A stretch of 64,000 nt of DNA, taken from positions 53,087,069 through 53,151,068 of the forward strand of contig OY747712.1 of the NCBI GenBank assembly GCA_963556495.2. The letters run 5' to 3'. A program made the translations under genes and the position numbers. Shown in pieces: positions 1 to 10,960 of the stretch. Origin of the DNA: Valencia hispanica. Lineage: Eukaryota > Chordata > Actinopteri > Cyprinodontiformes > Valenciidae. Below the pieces are notes generated by a model, which searched no databases, was not told where the DNA came from, and was given only the letters and a program-made list of their open reading frames with translations. Numbering within the stretch: position 1 is the first letter of the stretch; each line of letters starts with the position of its first letter.

Positions 1-17
1 GGATTTATTGACTTTAA

Positions 18-110
18 ACAGGACATTATTGCTCCAAAACTTTCTAGTGTGTGTCATAGAGGATTGTTTGTTGGTGTTTGTGGTTCTGTTTGTTTAACTT
101 CTTTATTCTT
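18..110. repeat. 93-bp direct repeat, copy 1
   Basis: This block is letter-for-letter identical to 4960-5052 (offset 4942). The two copies diverge immediately on both sides. It contains a TTTATT near its right edge. It looks like the shared part of two copies of one mobile-element family, possibly an LTR edge, but I cannot name the family. Confidence 0.8.
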
Positions 111-119
111 CAGTTTCCA

Positions 120-693
120 CACTAGAGGTCGCAGCTGATTACCTGCAGGTGTGCTATGGCGCACCTGCATCTCTGTTCTTCTGCAAGTCCAATCCTCCTC
201 GCAAGATTATCAGCTGCAAGATGGTAGCAAGATCTGCTCGCTGACATCCCCCTGTCTACATGCTTCCTGTCTGCCCTCCAAACCATAACAGTAAGATTTT
301 GCCTTCCTCTCATAAATTACTCCCCTTTGGATTCCAACTCACTTTCTCAGTTATCCTTAGTCCAGTTCGATTCGTCCTCAACTTCTTCAATGTCTCCAAA
401 TCACCACAACCACCTTCTGGACAAGGCTCCATTCATCCTCCCTGGTGTCACCCATATCCACACTCAGTAAGTAAGCTGCTCCTGATCTGTTCTTGACCTT
501 ACCTGTTCCTATGCCCTGAATTCACCTCTCCACTACTCCCCTGCAGAGATCAAGCTCCTGGTTCCCTAGTCCATTCCTGCTCCAGGCTAATTTATTTTCT
601 CATTCCTATTCAATAAACATTTGAACTTTTACTGGTCTCCTAAGTTTTTTTCCGTGCATGTGGGTCAAACACATACCAAAAACCATGTCAGAG
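120..693 (+). mobile_element. Non-coding LTR-like fragment
   Basis: A pyrimidine-rich, non-coding segment with an AATAAA signal near 612. It is followed by a stretch ending in 'aaaaaccatgtcagag', a kind of ending I associate with teleost LTR-type repeats. Similar AATAAA-plus-'gcctgcgtctgg' endings occur near 23524-23580 and, reversed, near 63627. No coding capacity is visible. The classification as an LTR fragment is by resemblance only. Confidence 0.3.
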
Positions 694-785
694 TGGCTGA
701 ATAAAACAATTCTGCAAAGGAGATTGAGCATAAGTTCTTTCACAACAATGCAAGAAACTCATCAATGGCCATAATTATCGTTTGA

Positions 786-960
786 TTGCAGTTCAATTTA
801 AAAAATACTTTAATAATCCCAGAGGGAAATTAATTATTCTAACTAAAACGTTGTTATGGATGCTGTGGGCAGGAAGGATCTGCCGTAGTGGTCTATATTA
901 CAGCAAATGTGAAGAAGTCTCTGACTGTTTACACCAACTAAACGATGTGATAAAATACCT
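786..960 (-). mobile_element. Rex1-type LINE 3' end fragment
   Basis: On the minus strand this reads through the typical Rex1 terminal stretch: a decayed C-terminal coding part, then 'ttccctctgggat', then 'aaagtatttttt', ending in a short TTGAA-type tail. The same ending closes the larger Rex1 element at 14200-14239. This copy is heavily 5' truncated and has point changes, including a damaged polyadenylation-like motif. Confidence 0.7.
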
Positions 961-2830
961 GCAGTTGTTGCAGTTTATAACACACTCAGGTTGGTTTGGA
1001 CAGCTTCTTTCCCACCTAATAAATCATGATTTGAAAGTAGCTTTTTATACTGTGTTCATCTTCGTAGGATGCTAACATTTGTTTGAGGATCTGAAACATT
1101 TAAGTGTGACAGGCAGTTTACAGATGAAACATATAAAGAGCAATAAAGTGTTATTCCCGACATGCTGTTGCTACATCTGCAGGAAGCTACTTTCAATGAA
1201 GAGCAAGAAAATTCCAGACTCCTGATAACCAAAGTGAAAACGCATTTTAGTCAGGTCTGTTTTGTTGCAAAGTAAATCCATGAAACAAATTTGATCTTTC
1301 TTCCAAACATTTGACCTGTTGTGCACAAAAAATATACCGCATCCTTCTGTTAAATAAGTCTCAGTCTCTAGGTTGTCAAATAAGTCCCACAAGGGACAGC
1401 TTTTCCTTCCAAGCAATGAAGATATTACAGATAGCATCTAAGCCAAGTGAAACAACTTTCTGGCAAGCTTTAAATCATCAAAAACTCTGACCTTAGCGGG
1501 ACAGGTTCCAGCTTCGCCTGTCAAGGTCCGTTTAGCGAGTGAAAGACTTTGAGCTTTTTTTTTCTAAAAGACTTCACACTTGCAACCTTGAAGTTCCCTT
1601 TTACTGAAATCATGGAAGTGGGTAAAACAGCTGAAACCATTTCCTTTTAAAGCTCCTGCTGAAAATAGACAGTTGCTGACAGGTGGGAAGTTTTTATTAG
1701 CAAACCGTGACTCATGTGTGAAATATTGGAAATTTTAGCCTAAGTTAAGCTTATTCAGTGTTTTTTCTTATTTTCTTTGTCTTTTCTTTTAAGAACTGTT
1801 AACTTTAAACGTTCATCAAAGCTTTATCCTGCTTGCCAGTTTGATTTGCACAAAACCTTCAGATCGAGCAGATATATTGGTTTCAGACAGTTTTAGGCTC
1901 ACTTGAGTTCACAGAAAGTGATTTCCACAGCAATACTCACACCCATAACTGTACTTAGTGGTTGGTTGAATAGGATCTTTGCCTCTGTCTCTCTCATCAA
2001 TAATCCCTCATGCAGCAGATTGAACTGCCTCCATGCTTCCATTCTCACCACAAGTTCCTATGAGAATAATAAAAAAAGATGTGATGATTAGCAAATCAGT
2101 GAGGCTTTTCATGTTACTTATGCTATTTTAAATTTCGGTCATTTCTGGTTGGTTTAAAGCTGGGAGTTTGGTAAAATTAATGAAACGGTTTCAGTTCTGT
2201 TGAAAATGCACTAAATATAACCATTTTATGCAGATATCGTTGGCCGAGAACGACTGGAGTACTTAACTTCGCATCTATTGCCAAAAAAGGTTAAAAAATA
2301 TCCATAAAACAAATAATAATTTCAGGGTAAAATTATGTTTTTATGAATATAATTTAAATCTGTCACTATTGACAGTAAAATCTATTGTGCTGATTTATGA
2401 TCAAAAATGAGAACAACAAATCCCAGATTGCTAATTTAAATAGAAAGGCAATTATCTGTAAGGTCACAGTGAAAGTGTGGTATCACAAGAAACACACTGA
2501 AGTATAAACAGAACCGAGGCACCACTAGAACAGCTGGTGAGCTTATACGGATCTTTGTCTCCTCCTGCAGTCAGCTTCAGGCTATTTCATTTTAATGTGA
2601 CAAATACTGCAGCTCTCCACCTTGGTACAGTTGTTGTGGAAAATACCTTCTTATACCTATTTTGGCTTTGACTGCTGAAGAATGAGCAGCCTCTCCTGAT
2701 CTCTCGCCTTATTCTTTTCTATTCTTTTCTTTTCTTAGCTAATTGCTATATACACCCAGCCTCTGGAGCTACTGCATTAGACCAGATTTCTCTTTTTTGG
2801 TTACTTTTTAAAGGACTGTAGGATAACAAA
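961..2830. other. No gene recognised
   Basis: About 1.9 kb without a convincing coding region. A short piece near 1083-1125 ('gaggatctgaaacattt') resembles the region just inside the 3' end of fish Tc1 elements, but it is too short to call. The remainder is AT-rich and unassigned. Confidence 0.5.
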
Positions 2831-4250
2831 ATGCCATTTTGCTCAGGTGAGGACTTTGACAAGCTGTTCCAGAGAATGGATGCAATGGAGAAGAAGATCC
2901 AACTCCTCAAAGTGACTGTGGAAGTAAATACTGGATATGGAAACAAGACGACTTTACCGATGATTACAAAAGAATAAACAACCTGGCACCCCTATGTTAA
3001 TCGCTACCCGGTCCAACAGCCTCAGACAGAAACCACAGGAAAACACTACTTCCCCAAGCCAAAACAGGGCACTTAACTGGGAGAACTCCACATTCACAGT
3101 TTGATGAAGAACGGCGGGCTTTAAAACGCAAGAACACACCTACACCTGCTAAACGAAAACAAAAGAAATTCCAACACAAAACGAGAGAGAATACTCCGCT
3201 AGGAATCCCACTGACAAACAGATTTGCAGCCCTCAGTTCCCCGAAAGACAACACAGCCCCCGGTACCAGCCAAGGTTGGAGGAATCCAGCCACATGAAGA
3301 AAGTAAGAATCCACCCAGCAAAAGCTCTAATACTTCACAATGGTTGCACAAATGGCATCGAAAAAACTTTTGTAGCACAACAATAGTGTTTTCAGTTGCC
3401 CCCAAATTACTGTGAGAGAAATTTCAGGAAAAAGTTAGGCAGTCATAGATAACCTTTCTGATAAGATGCAGAAAATGGAGATACTGAACATAGACATCTT
3501 TATCAGTGGAACACAGGAAATGAAAGATTTAGCAGACTTCATATGCTTCACAGATTCCTAAAGAACACCGGTGCTAACCGTTCAATTAGATTAGTCAATT
3601 ATTTTAAAATATTTTGTGGTGCAAAACAGTTTTCACAAACAACAAACGTTTTATGAACAAAACCGGACTGAGACTCCGGAACTCGGACATGTTCTGCTAT
3701 CTCAATCAAAAAGCTCTGGATGTTCCAAAACATGTGCCAAGGGCTGACCATGACACACAGCCCACCGAGAGAAGAGAACAAGCACTCCCTGCCTCCCCAC
3801 AAGCACACCAAGCTAGGATTACGTCCCCAGCTCGGACAGCAGCAAGCATAGATGTAAAACAAGCAAGGATGATTCCACCGGAAAACAACCACAAGCAGAG
3901 ACGTACAACGTTCATTCCTGCATTCTCCAACGTCATCCTACTAGCTGTCATTGCCTAATGACTCTCTCTTTAAAACTTTCTCTGAAAGGCTGAATGCTCA
4001 AATTAGAATTGGAACCCAGCTAACAACTAGACTTGGACTACTCCAGGCCTCTGGGACTGATACTAGATGTAGTTCTCCTCTACCCCCACTGTCAATAACA
4101 GACATCTGATATAGAAGGGAACCGGACATTAACTCTAAACCCATCATCCACCAGAATGAGTCTGGCCACCCTGAAAGTAGTATTCCGGTGCTTATGAGTA
4201 GGAGAAACCATAAAATTAGAACTAAACCCTGCCATATTCAACAAAGTCAC
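2831..4250 (+). pseudogene. Decayed L2-type LINE ORF1
   Basis: Translated pieces in several frames match the ORF1 at 53986-55002. Examples are a coiled-coil-like start at 2840-2950, the block around 3201-3272 (GIPLTNRFAALSS), the ISG motif near 3500, and the stretch 3975-4110 matching the ORF1 C terminus. The sequence also continues into the same non-coding spacer found after 55002. Numerous frameshifts and stops make it non-functional. Unusually for a LINE copy, it keeps the ORF1 end and lacks the downstream endonuclease and RT. The abrupt end at an LTR (4261) suggests it was cut by insertion and later deletion. Confidence 0.75.
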
Positions 4251-4260
4251 AAACTGATCA

Positions 4261-4705
4261 TGTTGGTCCAGGTTGACATGCAGGATATTGAGTAGAGTTA
4301 AACAAAACAGTCAACACAACTTCAGTTCTGTAATACAGTCTCTGCGGGTTTATTAGTTTACATACCTTCTCTGAGCAGGACAAAGCACTGATGACATACA
4401 GCACATACAGTTCTGTCATCTTCAAATACCCCAGCAAGACTCCCTCTCTATCATTAACACACAGATTTTTATACCTAGTTCGTGCGTCATATTGATGCAA
4501 GAACTGTCCAACAGTATCCAGATGTTTCCTCACCACAACAACTTATCAACCCAACATTCCTCTGAGGGAACATCTCCTCTTAGCCAAGGCTATAATTTAG
4601 TGGGTCAGGCTGACCCCAAGCCTTCCTTCTCTGGATAAACACACAAATTCCTTCACATAGCATTTTCGATAGGACCACCTTGGACTTGCAGAATTTCCAA
4701 TGACA
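4261..4705 (-). mobile_element. LTR of an endogenous retrovirus
   Basis: Read on the minus strand, the block starts TGTCATTGG and ends CCAACA. It carries a TATA-like motif at 4464-4474 and an AATAAA signal at 4349-4354 about 110 bp downstream, the order expected for U3-R-U5. Immediately upstream on the same strand is a polypurine tract (4706-4717). Orientation matches the gag/protease relics at 6.1-9.0 kb, so this is plausibly their 3' LTR. No clear target-site duplication and no second LTR copy were found. Confidence 0.55.
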
Positions 4706-4717
4706 TTCCCCCTTGTG
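4706..4717 (-). other. Polypurine tract
   Basis: On the minus strand the run CACAAGGGGGAA directly abuts the TGTCATT start of the LTR. In retroviruses this purine run primes plus-strand DNA synthesis. Its position and composition are the main support for the LTR boundary chosen. Confidence 0.55.
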
Positions 4718-4959
4718 GTGCTCTCTAAGAGCACCAAAAAGCTAATTAGGCTAATTAACAACCTTTAAATGTGAGTAACATATATACCTGTGAATGATGA
4801 ATGAAAACTGAGAAATGGTGGGGATATGCTAACACTTATATGAGCTTGCATGTAACCTGGATAAATATTGAAAAAAACATAGTCAATCCTATGCTCGTGG
4901 TGATTCGTTGTGTAGAGTTGGAAAACCTGTCGGCTGTTCTTAAACAGGAAAATTACTCT

Positions 4960-5052
4960 ACAGGACATTATTGCTCCAAAACTTTCTAGTGTGTGTCATA
5001 GAGGATTGTTTGTTGGTGTTTGTGGTTCTGTTTGTTTAACTTCTTTATTCTT
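4960..5052. repeat. 93-bp direct repeat, copy 2
   Basis: Identical to 18-110. It is followed directly by a small perfect hairpin at 5060-5089 (10-bp stem CAGCCTGCAG, 10-nt loop) that copy 1 lacks. Confidence 0.8.
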
Positions 5053-5290
5053 TAGCCTGCAGCCTGCAGCTCATTAGGACTGCAGGCTGTAGCATAAGAG
5101 GAGCTGGAGACCACCCATTTAATGCCTGAGTGTTAACTTACGTGATACCTCTAGCTCTTCGTGTCCTTTGAGAAATTGTGGACTCTTTGTGATTTCTTGC
5201 TTGATAATCTGTTTTTTCCTTGTCCAGGTTACCTGTCTCCTCTGTGGTTCCATCCCAGAGATCCTCCTGTGACTTTCTACTCTACTCTGC

Positions 5291-5655
5291 ATCCATCTAT
5301 CCATCCATCCATTTTCTGTACCCGTCATTCCTATGCAGGGTTACGGGGGGGCTGGTGCCCATCTCTAGCTGTCATGGGGCGATAGGCGGGGGTACACCCT
5401 GGACAGGTCGCCAGTTCATCGCAGGGCAACACAGAGACACACAGGACAAACAAGCATCCACACATACACTCATACCTAAGGGGAATTTAGAGAAACCAAT
5501 TCACCTAACAGTCTGTGGGAGGAAGCCCGAATACCCGGAGAGAACCCACGCATGCACAGGGAGAACATGCAAACTCCATGCAGAAAGACCCCAGGCTGGG
5601 ATTTGAACCCAGGACCTTCTTGCTGCAAGGCAACAGTGCTACCAACTGCTACTAA
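5291..5655 (-). mobile_element. Common teleost dispersed repeat with CATC tail
   Basis: The segment begins with (ATCC)n and 'attttctgtaccc'. It continues through 'gtacaccctggacaggtcgc' and 'gagaacatgcaaactccatg' and ends 'gaacccaggacc...gcaaggcaacagtgctaccaact'. I recognise this as a very abundant teleost interspersed repeat. The short CATC/GATG tandem end suggests an RTE-class (Rex3-like) 3' end, which would put the element on the minus strand. The family name is uncertain. Confidence 0.6.
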
Positions 5656-6107
5656 TGATTAAATGCAAACATGGATAAATTCAAAATACAATGAAATTAC
5701 ATACATGTTGACTTACACCTTAAACATACACTGCATGTCGTATATAGGAATGTTAAAATGTCACTATTGTCCATAGCAAATGTGATTATGAAAAATGTTT
5801 CAATATCCTGATTGTCCACAAAATTGTAATTAATAAGATTGTTCAAATGTCTTGATTGTTCATAAAAATGAAAAATAGACGTGTGAAGTAGATGAAGTAG
5901 GTTAAGCAAAAAACAAAATGAAGATTCTTGGTGTGAGTTCCGTTGAGGGCTACTAGAGGGATACTAGTTAGTTGCCTGACATAGCTTTTTACTAAAACCT
6001 TGACCAATGCTGTTCTGGGACATGGTCTAACATGTCCTTTTTCAACGTGTCCTGGCGGGTTTTGGTTTCTCCAAACTGCGGTTTTTCCTATTTCTTTGGG
6101 ATCGACA
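5656..6107. other. No gene recognised; retroviral pol missing
   Basis: This stretch lies where the retroviral reverse transcriptase would continue on the minus strand. No RT motifs are visible in any frame. It is AT-rich and unassigned. Confidence 0.5.
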
Positions 6108-6596
6108 CTACTTGTGGTTTGGTGTAGAAGTTTTGCAAAGGATTTTGATCATGGCAGAATCTTTAGTCGTAAAAAATAGAGGATTATCTGTTGTTTGCCA
6201 TGGAGCCTGGTTTCCTGTTAACATAATTGGCTCCAAAGCTTTGGATTCAAAGCCTTCATTGACCAACAGAGTTATGTGTGGTGCAGATTCTGGTACATTG
6301 TACCATCTCTCAATTAATGGTTTCATTTTCACATTTATAGCTGCACCTTGTTTTCCTATCACTATGTACTCTGTTATAAGTTCAATCTGTGAGTGTTTTG
6401 TTGCTTTGTCCCATTCTTCTTCAAAGATCTTACTGCATGATGGATCAAAGAACATTGTGCAATGAACAACGCTAAATGGTTTGGTTGAATTTGGAATTTG
6501 TGCTTTAATAAATTTTTCCCACTTTTCAAAAACTTCTGTTATTGACTTAGAGATGTCACCAAGCCAATTTAATTTCTGCCTGCTCTGTGTTGGCAT
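6108..6596 (-). pseudogene. Retroviral pro-pol linker relic
   Basis: A 162-codon open stretch lies just downstream of the protease relic on the same strand but in another frame, so a frameshift separates them. Its content fits the segment between protease and reverse transcriptase in fish endogenous retroviruses, although I recognise it only by context and general similarity. It ends before any reverse transcriptase motif, so the element is truncated here. Not functional. Confidence 0.5.
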
Positions 6597-6915
6597 ACAT
6601 TTGGAAGTCTACTCCTGAGCTGTCAATATAAATTCCTTGTGGTGAACACCAAATTTTAGCATTTAATTGACACAATGCATCCCTTTCCAAAATGTTTATC
6701 GGTGTTTGATTCGAAACTACAATTGGAATTTTAATTTCACTGTTGTCGACACTTAATTCGACTGGAGCTGTTACCAGATTTAATCGCTTTAACCCAGAGA
6801 ATCCTACTGTTTTAACGAGTTTATCTGACATGGGGAGGTTTTTGGTGAAACTGACGTTTACGCAAGTGTAACTGGCTCCTATGTCGACCAACATTTTGAT
6901 CGGTTTATCTTCCAA
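6556..6915 (-). pseudogene. Retroviral aspartic protease relic
   Basis: A 119-codon open stretch with the layout of a retropepsin: the active-site segment LVDIGASYTCV at about residues 9-19, and a later ILERDAL segment at about residues 75-81. The active site reads Asp-Ile-Gly-Ala, so the residue after the catalytic Asp is not the usual Thr or Ser. The later segment carries Glu where Gly is typical. The retroviral protease matures Gag-Pol and works as a dimer. These changes plus the flanking frameshifts argue against activity. Confidence 0.7.
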
Positions 6916-7097
6916 TTTTACTTCAATGATGGGTTCAACTTCTGCATTTAAAGTAACTTGGAACTCCCCTGTAGGATTCTTTAGGCACCCTTAGTACCCT
7001 TGGTTTTCTGCTCAAGTGTTAACTGGACCTCTAAAATTTCCACTACCCCTTCCGCGGCCCCCCCCCCATTCCACTCGGGCTTTGGAGGTGCACTCCG

Positions 7098-7139
7098 GCA
7101 ATTTCGAGCAAAGTCACCTGGGCCTCCAGTCATCCAACA
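7098..7139 (-). pseudogene. Degenerate Gag zinc knuckle
   Basis: The minus strand encodes CWMTGGPGDFARNC, in frame with the upstream capsid frame after two stop codons. Against the CX2CX4HX4C pattern of nucleocapsid knuckles, the second Cys position is Thr and the His position is Asp, so two of four zinc ligands are lost. A basic, Gly/Arg-rich surround is still visible. Confidence 0.6.
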
Positions 7140-7211
7140 AATGTCTGTAGGACGAGCACCTCTCTGCCCTCCACTCCATGTTCAGTCGTTGTAGGGTCGC
7201 CTTGGCCCACC

Positions 7212-8012
7212 TTACGGGTAACCTGGTTGATTTGGGAACACATTGATCACAGGAGGAGGGGGAGGTTGGGCTGTCACGATCATCTGTGAAGTCTGTCCCC
7301 CAGTCTCTGAAACAGTTTGTGATGTCACGGCAGTGTCTGTTTGCATTACAGGCGCTGGTGTTTTTGCCTTAGCCTTATTTTGTAACTCCGCGATGTGGAG
7401 CTGGGTCAGCTTGCATTGAGGATTTCTTTCATTTTTTCTTGAATCTTTAACTGTTCTTTTCTGTGTTTCCCCGACAGCATGGACAACATGATCACAGAGC
7501 TGTGCGTGAGATATTGAGTGCATTCCTACGACTCCTTCCAGTTGCTCTCTGGCTTTGTCTGGGAGGGCAGTCACCAAGGCTGATCGAAACAAGGTTGTCA
7601 TTACAGGACTGGTGTTTGCATCCCTTTTAGTCTCTTCGCGCCATCTTTTGAGCTGACTCTTGATGTGGGCGGTCGAATTTTCCCCTTGCAATATTGCTTC
7701 ACCTTTTAAAGCGGGTGGGTCAATTTGGGTGGGGTATTGTTTTCTCAACATTTCCCACACCTGATTTCTGTATGGATTAAAGGCCACTCCGTCGTTCTCC
7801 AGATCCAACATCTAACAGTGTCCACCATCAGTCAGAATTGTGTCCATGGCAGCGGTCGCAATAATTTTTGCCCAAACTGATTTTATGTCCCCCAGGGCTA
7901 GCATCAATCCAATAGTCTCGTTTTCAAATGCTCTGATCCATTTTCCTCCTCCCTCATAAATGGAGGGTAGCCGTGAGATGAGTCCCTGCAAATCTAGCGT
8001 CTGCCAAGGCAC
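7212..8012 (-). pseudogene. Retroviral Gag capsid relic
   Basis: Two adjoining open stretches lie on the minus strand: 7812-8012 with the segment GGGKWIRAFENET, and 7212-7811, separated by a stop. They carry a capsid-like helical region followed by a Gln/Pro-rich linker before the degraded zinc knuckle. Gag builds the particle shell. In-frame stops at 7212-7214 and between this block and the knuckle show that it is broken. Confidence 0.6.
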
Positions 8013-8021
8013 GGATTGGAT

Positions 8022-9004
8022 TCAAATACCTTTTACCAAAATTGGGTACATAGCCCCTTCATCATACCTTTGAGGCCTTTGAATGCCTTCTCTGTCTCGC
8101 AAATCATGATGTTTTTGTGTATTAACCCATGTATTTACCACACCCTCTGCTGAATTTCTATCCGATTTCTGTGTTGCCGATGTGGATGCATTTAATCTGT
8201 GAATGAGAATTTGGTCGGTATTTGAGGTAAAATCTTTTTGTTTTGGTTTGTCGTTGTTCTGATGAGATTGTGGATTCTCTATAAAAGTTTTTAGGTGTTC
8301 GTCTATCTCCTGTTCCAGCTCAGTGACAATGACTCGTTTCAGTTCTCGATTAGGGTTTGCATCTTTGCTTTGCAATGTTTTCCAGAAGGATTCTTTTTTG
8401 ATCTCTGATTTTGGGTTCTTTAATCCAGCATAGCAGTCTCTGATCTGGAACTGTTTGATCCCTGTGCTGCAATAAGCAGGTGGCTTTAAATGTTCTGGGG
8501 AAGCAACTTTGTTTCCTTCCATGCCTACTTCTGATTTATTAGTCCTGCTCAATCTCAAAAGTGGCTCATAGACATTCAGGCTTCGTTCTTCGTCAATCTC
8601 AAAATTAGCATCGATTTTAATTTCACCTTCCAGAACTGGATAAATGCCTTGTTGCATCTCTGATTTTAAAGGTTGCTGTGTTTTGATTTGTTTAATCTCA
8701 TCCTGTTCTTCTGCCTTGACATCATTGCTTTGAAGTTTTGTTAATTCCCTTCCTCTTTAAATAACTTTAGGATCTGTAACTCTATTTCCCTCTTTTCAGT
8801 TCGCTTCTTGTTTTTATGGTTTGCTTTATAATCAAGAATCCTTTGTTCCATAAGCTGATTTACCAAAAGATCAAAGGTCCCACCTTGTGGCCAAGGATGC
8901 CCTAAGTTTTTCATTCGCTTGTGCCATTTTTATGAAAGTTTTTCAATTCCTTTTGCCAATTCTGGATTTTTATTGCTTAAAATTGCTACTGGGGTGGCTG
9001 ACAT
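8022..9004 (-). pseudogene. Retroviral Gag N-terminal (matrix) relic
   Basis: On the minus strand an ATG at 9004-9002 starts a frame (MSATPVAILSNKNPEL) that is soon interrupted by a stop. The following 211-codon stretch 8022-8657 is Lys/Glu-rich and low in recognisable motifs. Its position directly upstream of the capsid relic makes it the Gag N-terminal region. Frames are broken in several places. Confidence 0.5.
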
Positions 9005-10936
9005 TTTACATTTTGTTATAATTGTGTTTCAGTCTCAAAATGAATTGAAATTAATCAGAAAAAGACTATTTTATTGGTGTTTAAATTATTAAACCAGCAT
9101 TCAAAGGGTTATTGCTCCAAGCTTCCTAATCTGTTTGGGAGGGGGACGAGCAATAGGCAGTAACTGGGGAGGAGATTGGGAGGTCTTGTGGGAGGAGACT
9201 GAGAAGTGGGTTGTCACTTCTTTCTTCAGAACACTTCCTGCTTTCTAACAGTTTGTAGCTCTCTTCAGCCAACGCCTTTTTGTAGCAAAATTTCAACCAA
9301 GTTTGTCAGCGTAACACTCTTACAGCTTGCCTTTTTTCTAACAGCCTTCTGGTTTTTTATACACTCAAAAACATCAGCCCTGGCTCACATAACTGTTATG
9401 CATGTGTGAAGGAGAGAGATGAACATTGTGCTTTGCATTAAAAACAGTATGAGGCCATTTCCTCAAAGGGGGAAACGGGAGTTGTCTGTGTAGAGTCTGT
9501 GTGTGTGAGTGTGTGTGTGTGACACACGGCTTTAATCCACTCAAGGGAGAGATCCGCAGTTTGTTTATTCTAAATTACTCACAACCCGAGGTTTTTAACA
9601 TTACCAACATCACTTTGACGTGCATTTCACTACTTTAATCTATATTTCTACAGAACTTAAGACCATCATCCATCAAGCTGTCTGACTCAATGTTCGGCTC
9701 CGAGTGTTTCTCAGAGGGAGACGAAAAAAGACAACACTTTTGGAACGCTTCCAATGTGCGGAGAAAGGAAATGAGATGACTGCAAAGCTGGAGAGCAGCT
9801 CCTTAACACTCACAATTTTCACAGAAACCAAGTTTTTACAACTTTTTACCAGCACAGTGAAACATCAGAGCACTTTAAAGTTCACAAACTTAGGAGGACA
9901 GTGACAGCTTAATAACAAACATTCTCATTCTCACAGCTAAGCACACTGTCACACTTGTCAAAAGTCCTGTCTCTCAGTCCGTTTTTGAGGAAAAGCATTC
10001 AGCAAGCAGAATCACATGAAAATTTCATCCAGCATCATTGTTACGTCTTCAAAGAGCAAACATTAATGACCACTCATGGAGAACTCATGCACATATCAAG
10101 TCAGTCCTTTCTGTCAAGTCTTTCTCTAGATTCACAATAAATTTTTTGCTTTAACTCTTATTTAGTCGGTTTTTCTTTTGTCAAATATCAATTGTTTTCC
10201 AGATCATGATACACATATAATTCTAATACTGCAGTTATTTTTCTGTGGCCACTTTTTGATTTTTTATAAGATTAGTGAGTGCACTGTTTGAGATTCTTAA
10301 TGACTTAAAAGTCAGGCACCTCATCCGGAGCATGTCTCCAGGGAACCAAAATTCCTCCAGCTTTTTAAAGCCAGGTATCTTCATCTGGGGAGTTGCCAGG
10401 GAACCAAGCCATTCTGTCTTACAGCCAGTTACGTTTTCGACAAAAAGTCGGTAACCTTTAGACCTCCGGTTTTTAAGCCAGGGAACTACTTCTGACGACA
10501 TTATTAGGCAGCCAAGATTTTCGGCTTCTTAGAGCCAAGGAAGTCTTTGACCCAAGGCGAAAAACCTTCATCCGACAAGTGCCGGGAAATCACAATTTGT
10601 TTTTACTCAAAGTATTTTAAGTAGTACTGTTCCTTTAATTCTCTGTTTTACTCTATTTTTTGGTTTTTACTTTTTCATCAGCATCAAACTTAACATCTGT
10701 TTTTGTCCAATTAGGTCTTGCTTCTGCTCAGGGCTAAACTTAAAATTATTGCGCGCTGTTTTTGCGTGCACGCAAATTAGGCCTTTTAGGCATGTATTCC
10801 AGACACGAAGCTGAATAAAAATAACAGGAACTTTTTGATATCACCCAGCTAGCATCTTCACCACACTCTGACAAGAATATCAAATTATTTTCTTTACCTT
10901 AAATGGTAGATTTGGCCGACCTTCCCGTCAAAGTGA
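9005..10936. other. Unassigned; possible LTR or leader sequence
   Basis: There is no coding region I can support. It contains a (TG)n tract near 9491-9523 and, on the minus strand, an AATAAA around 9560. At 10290-10560 an irregular repeat of 'gccagggaac'-like words occurs. This could hold a 5' LTR or leader of the retroviral relic, but it does not match the LTR at 4261-4705, so the link is unproven. Confidence 0.35.
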
Positions 10937-10960
10937 AAATGTCGATGTCGTCCGAGAGAG

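Noticed and set aside
1171..1437. An 88-codon minus-strand open frame.
   Set aside because: No similarity, motif or supporting context; its length is expected by chance in AT-rich DNA.
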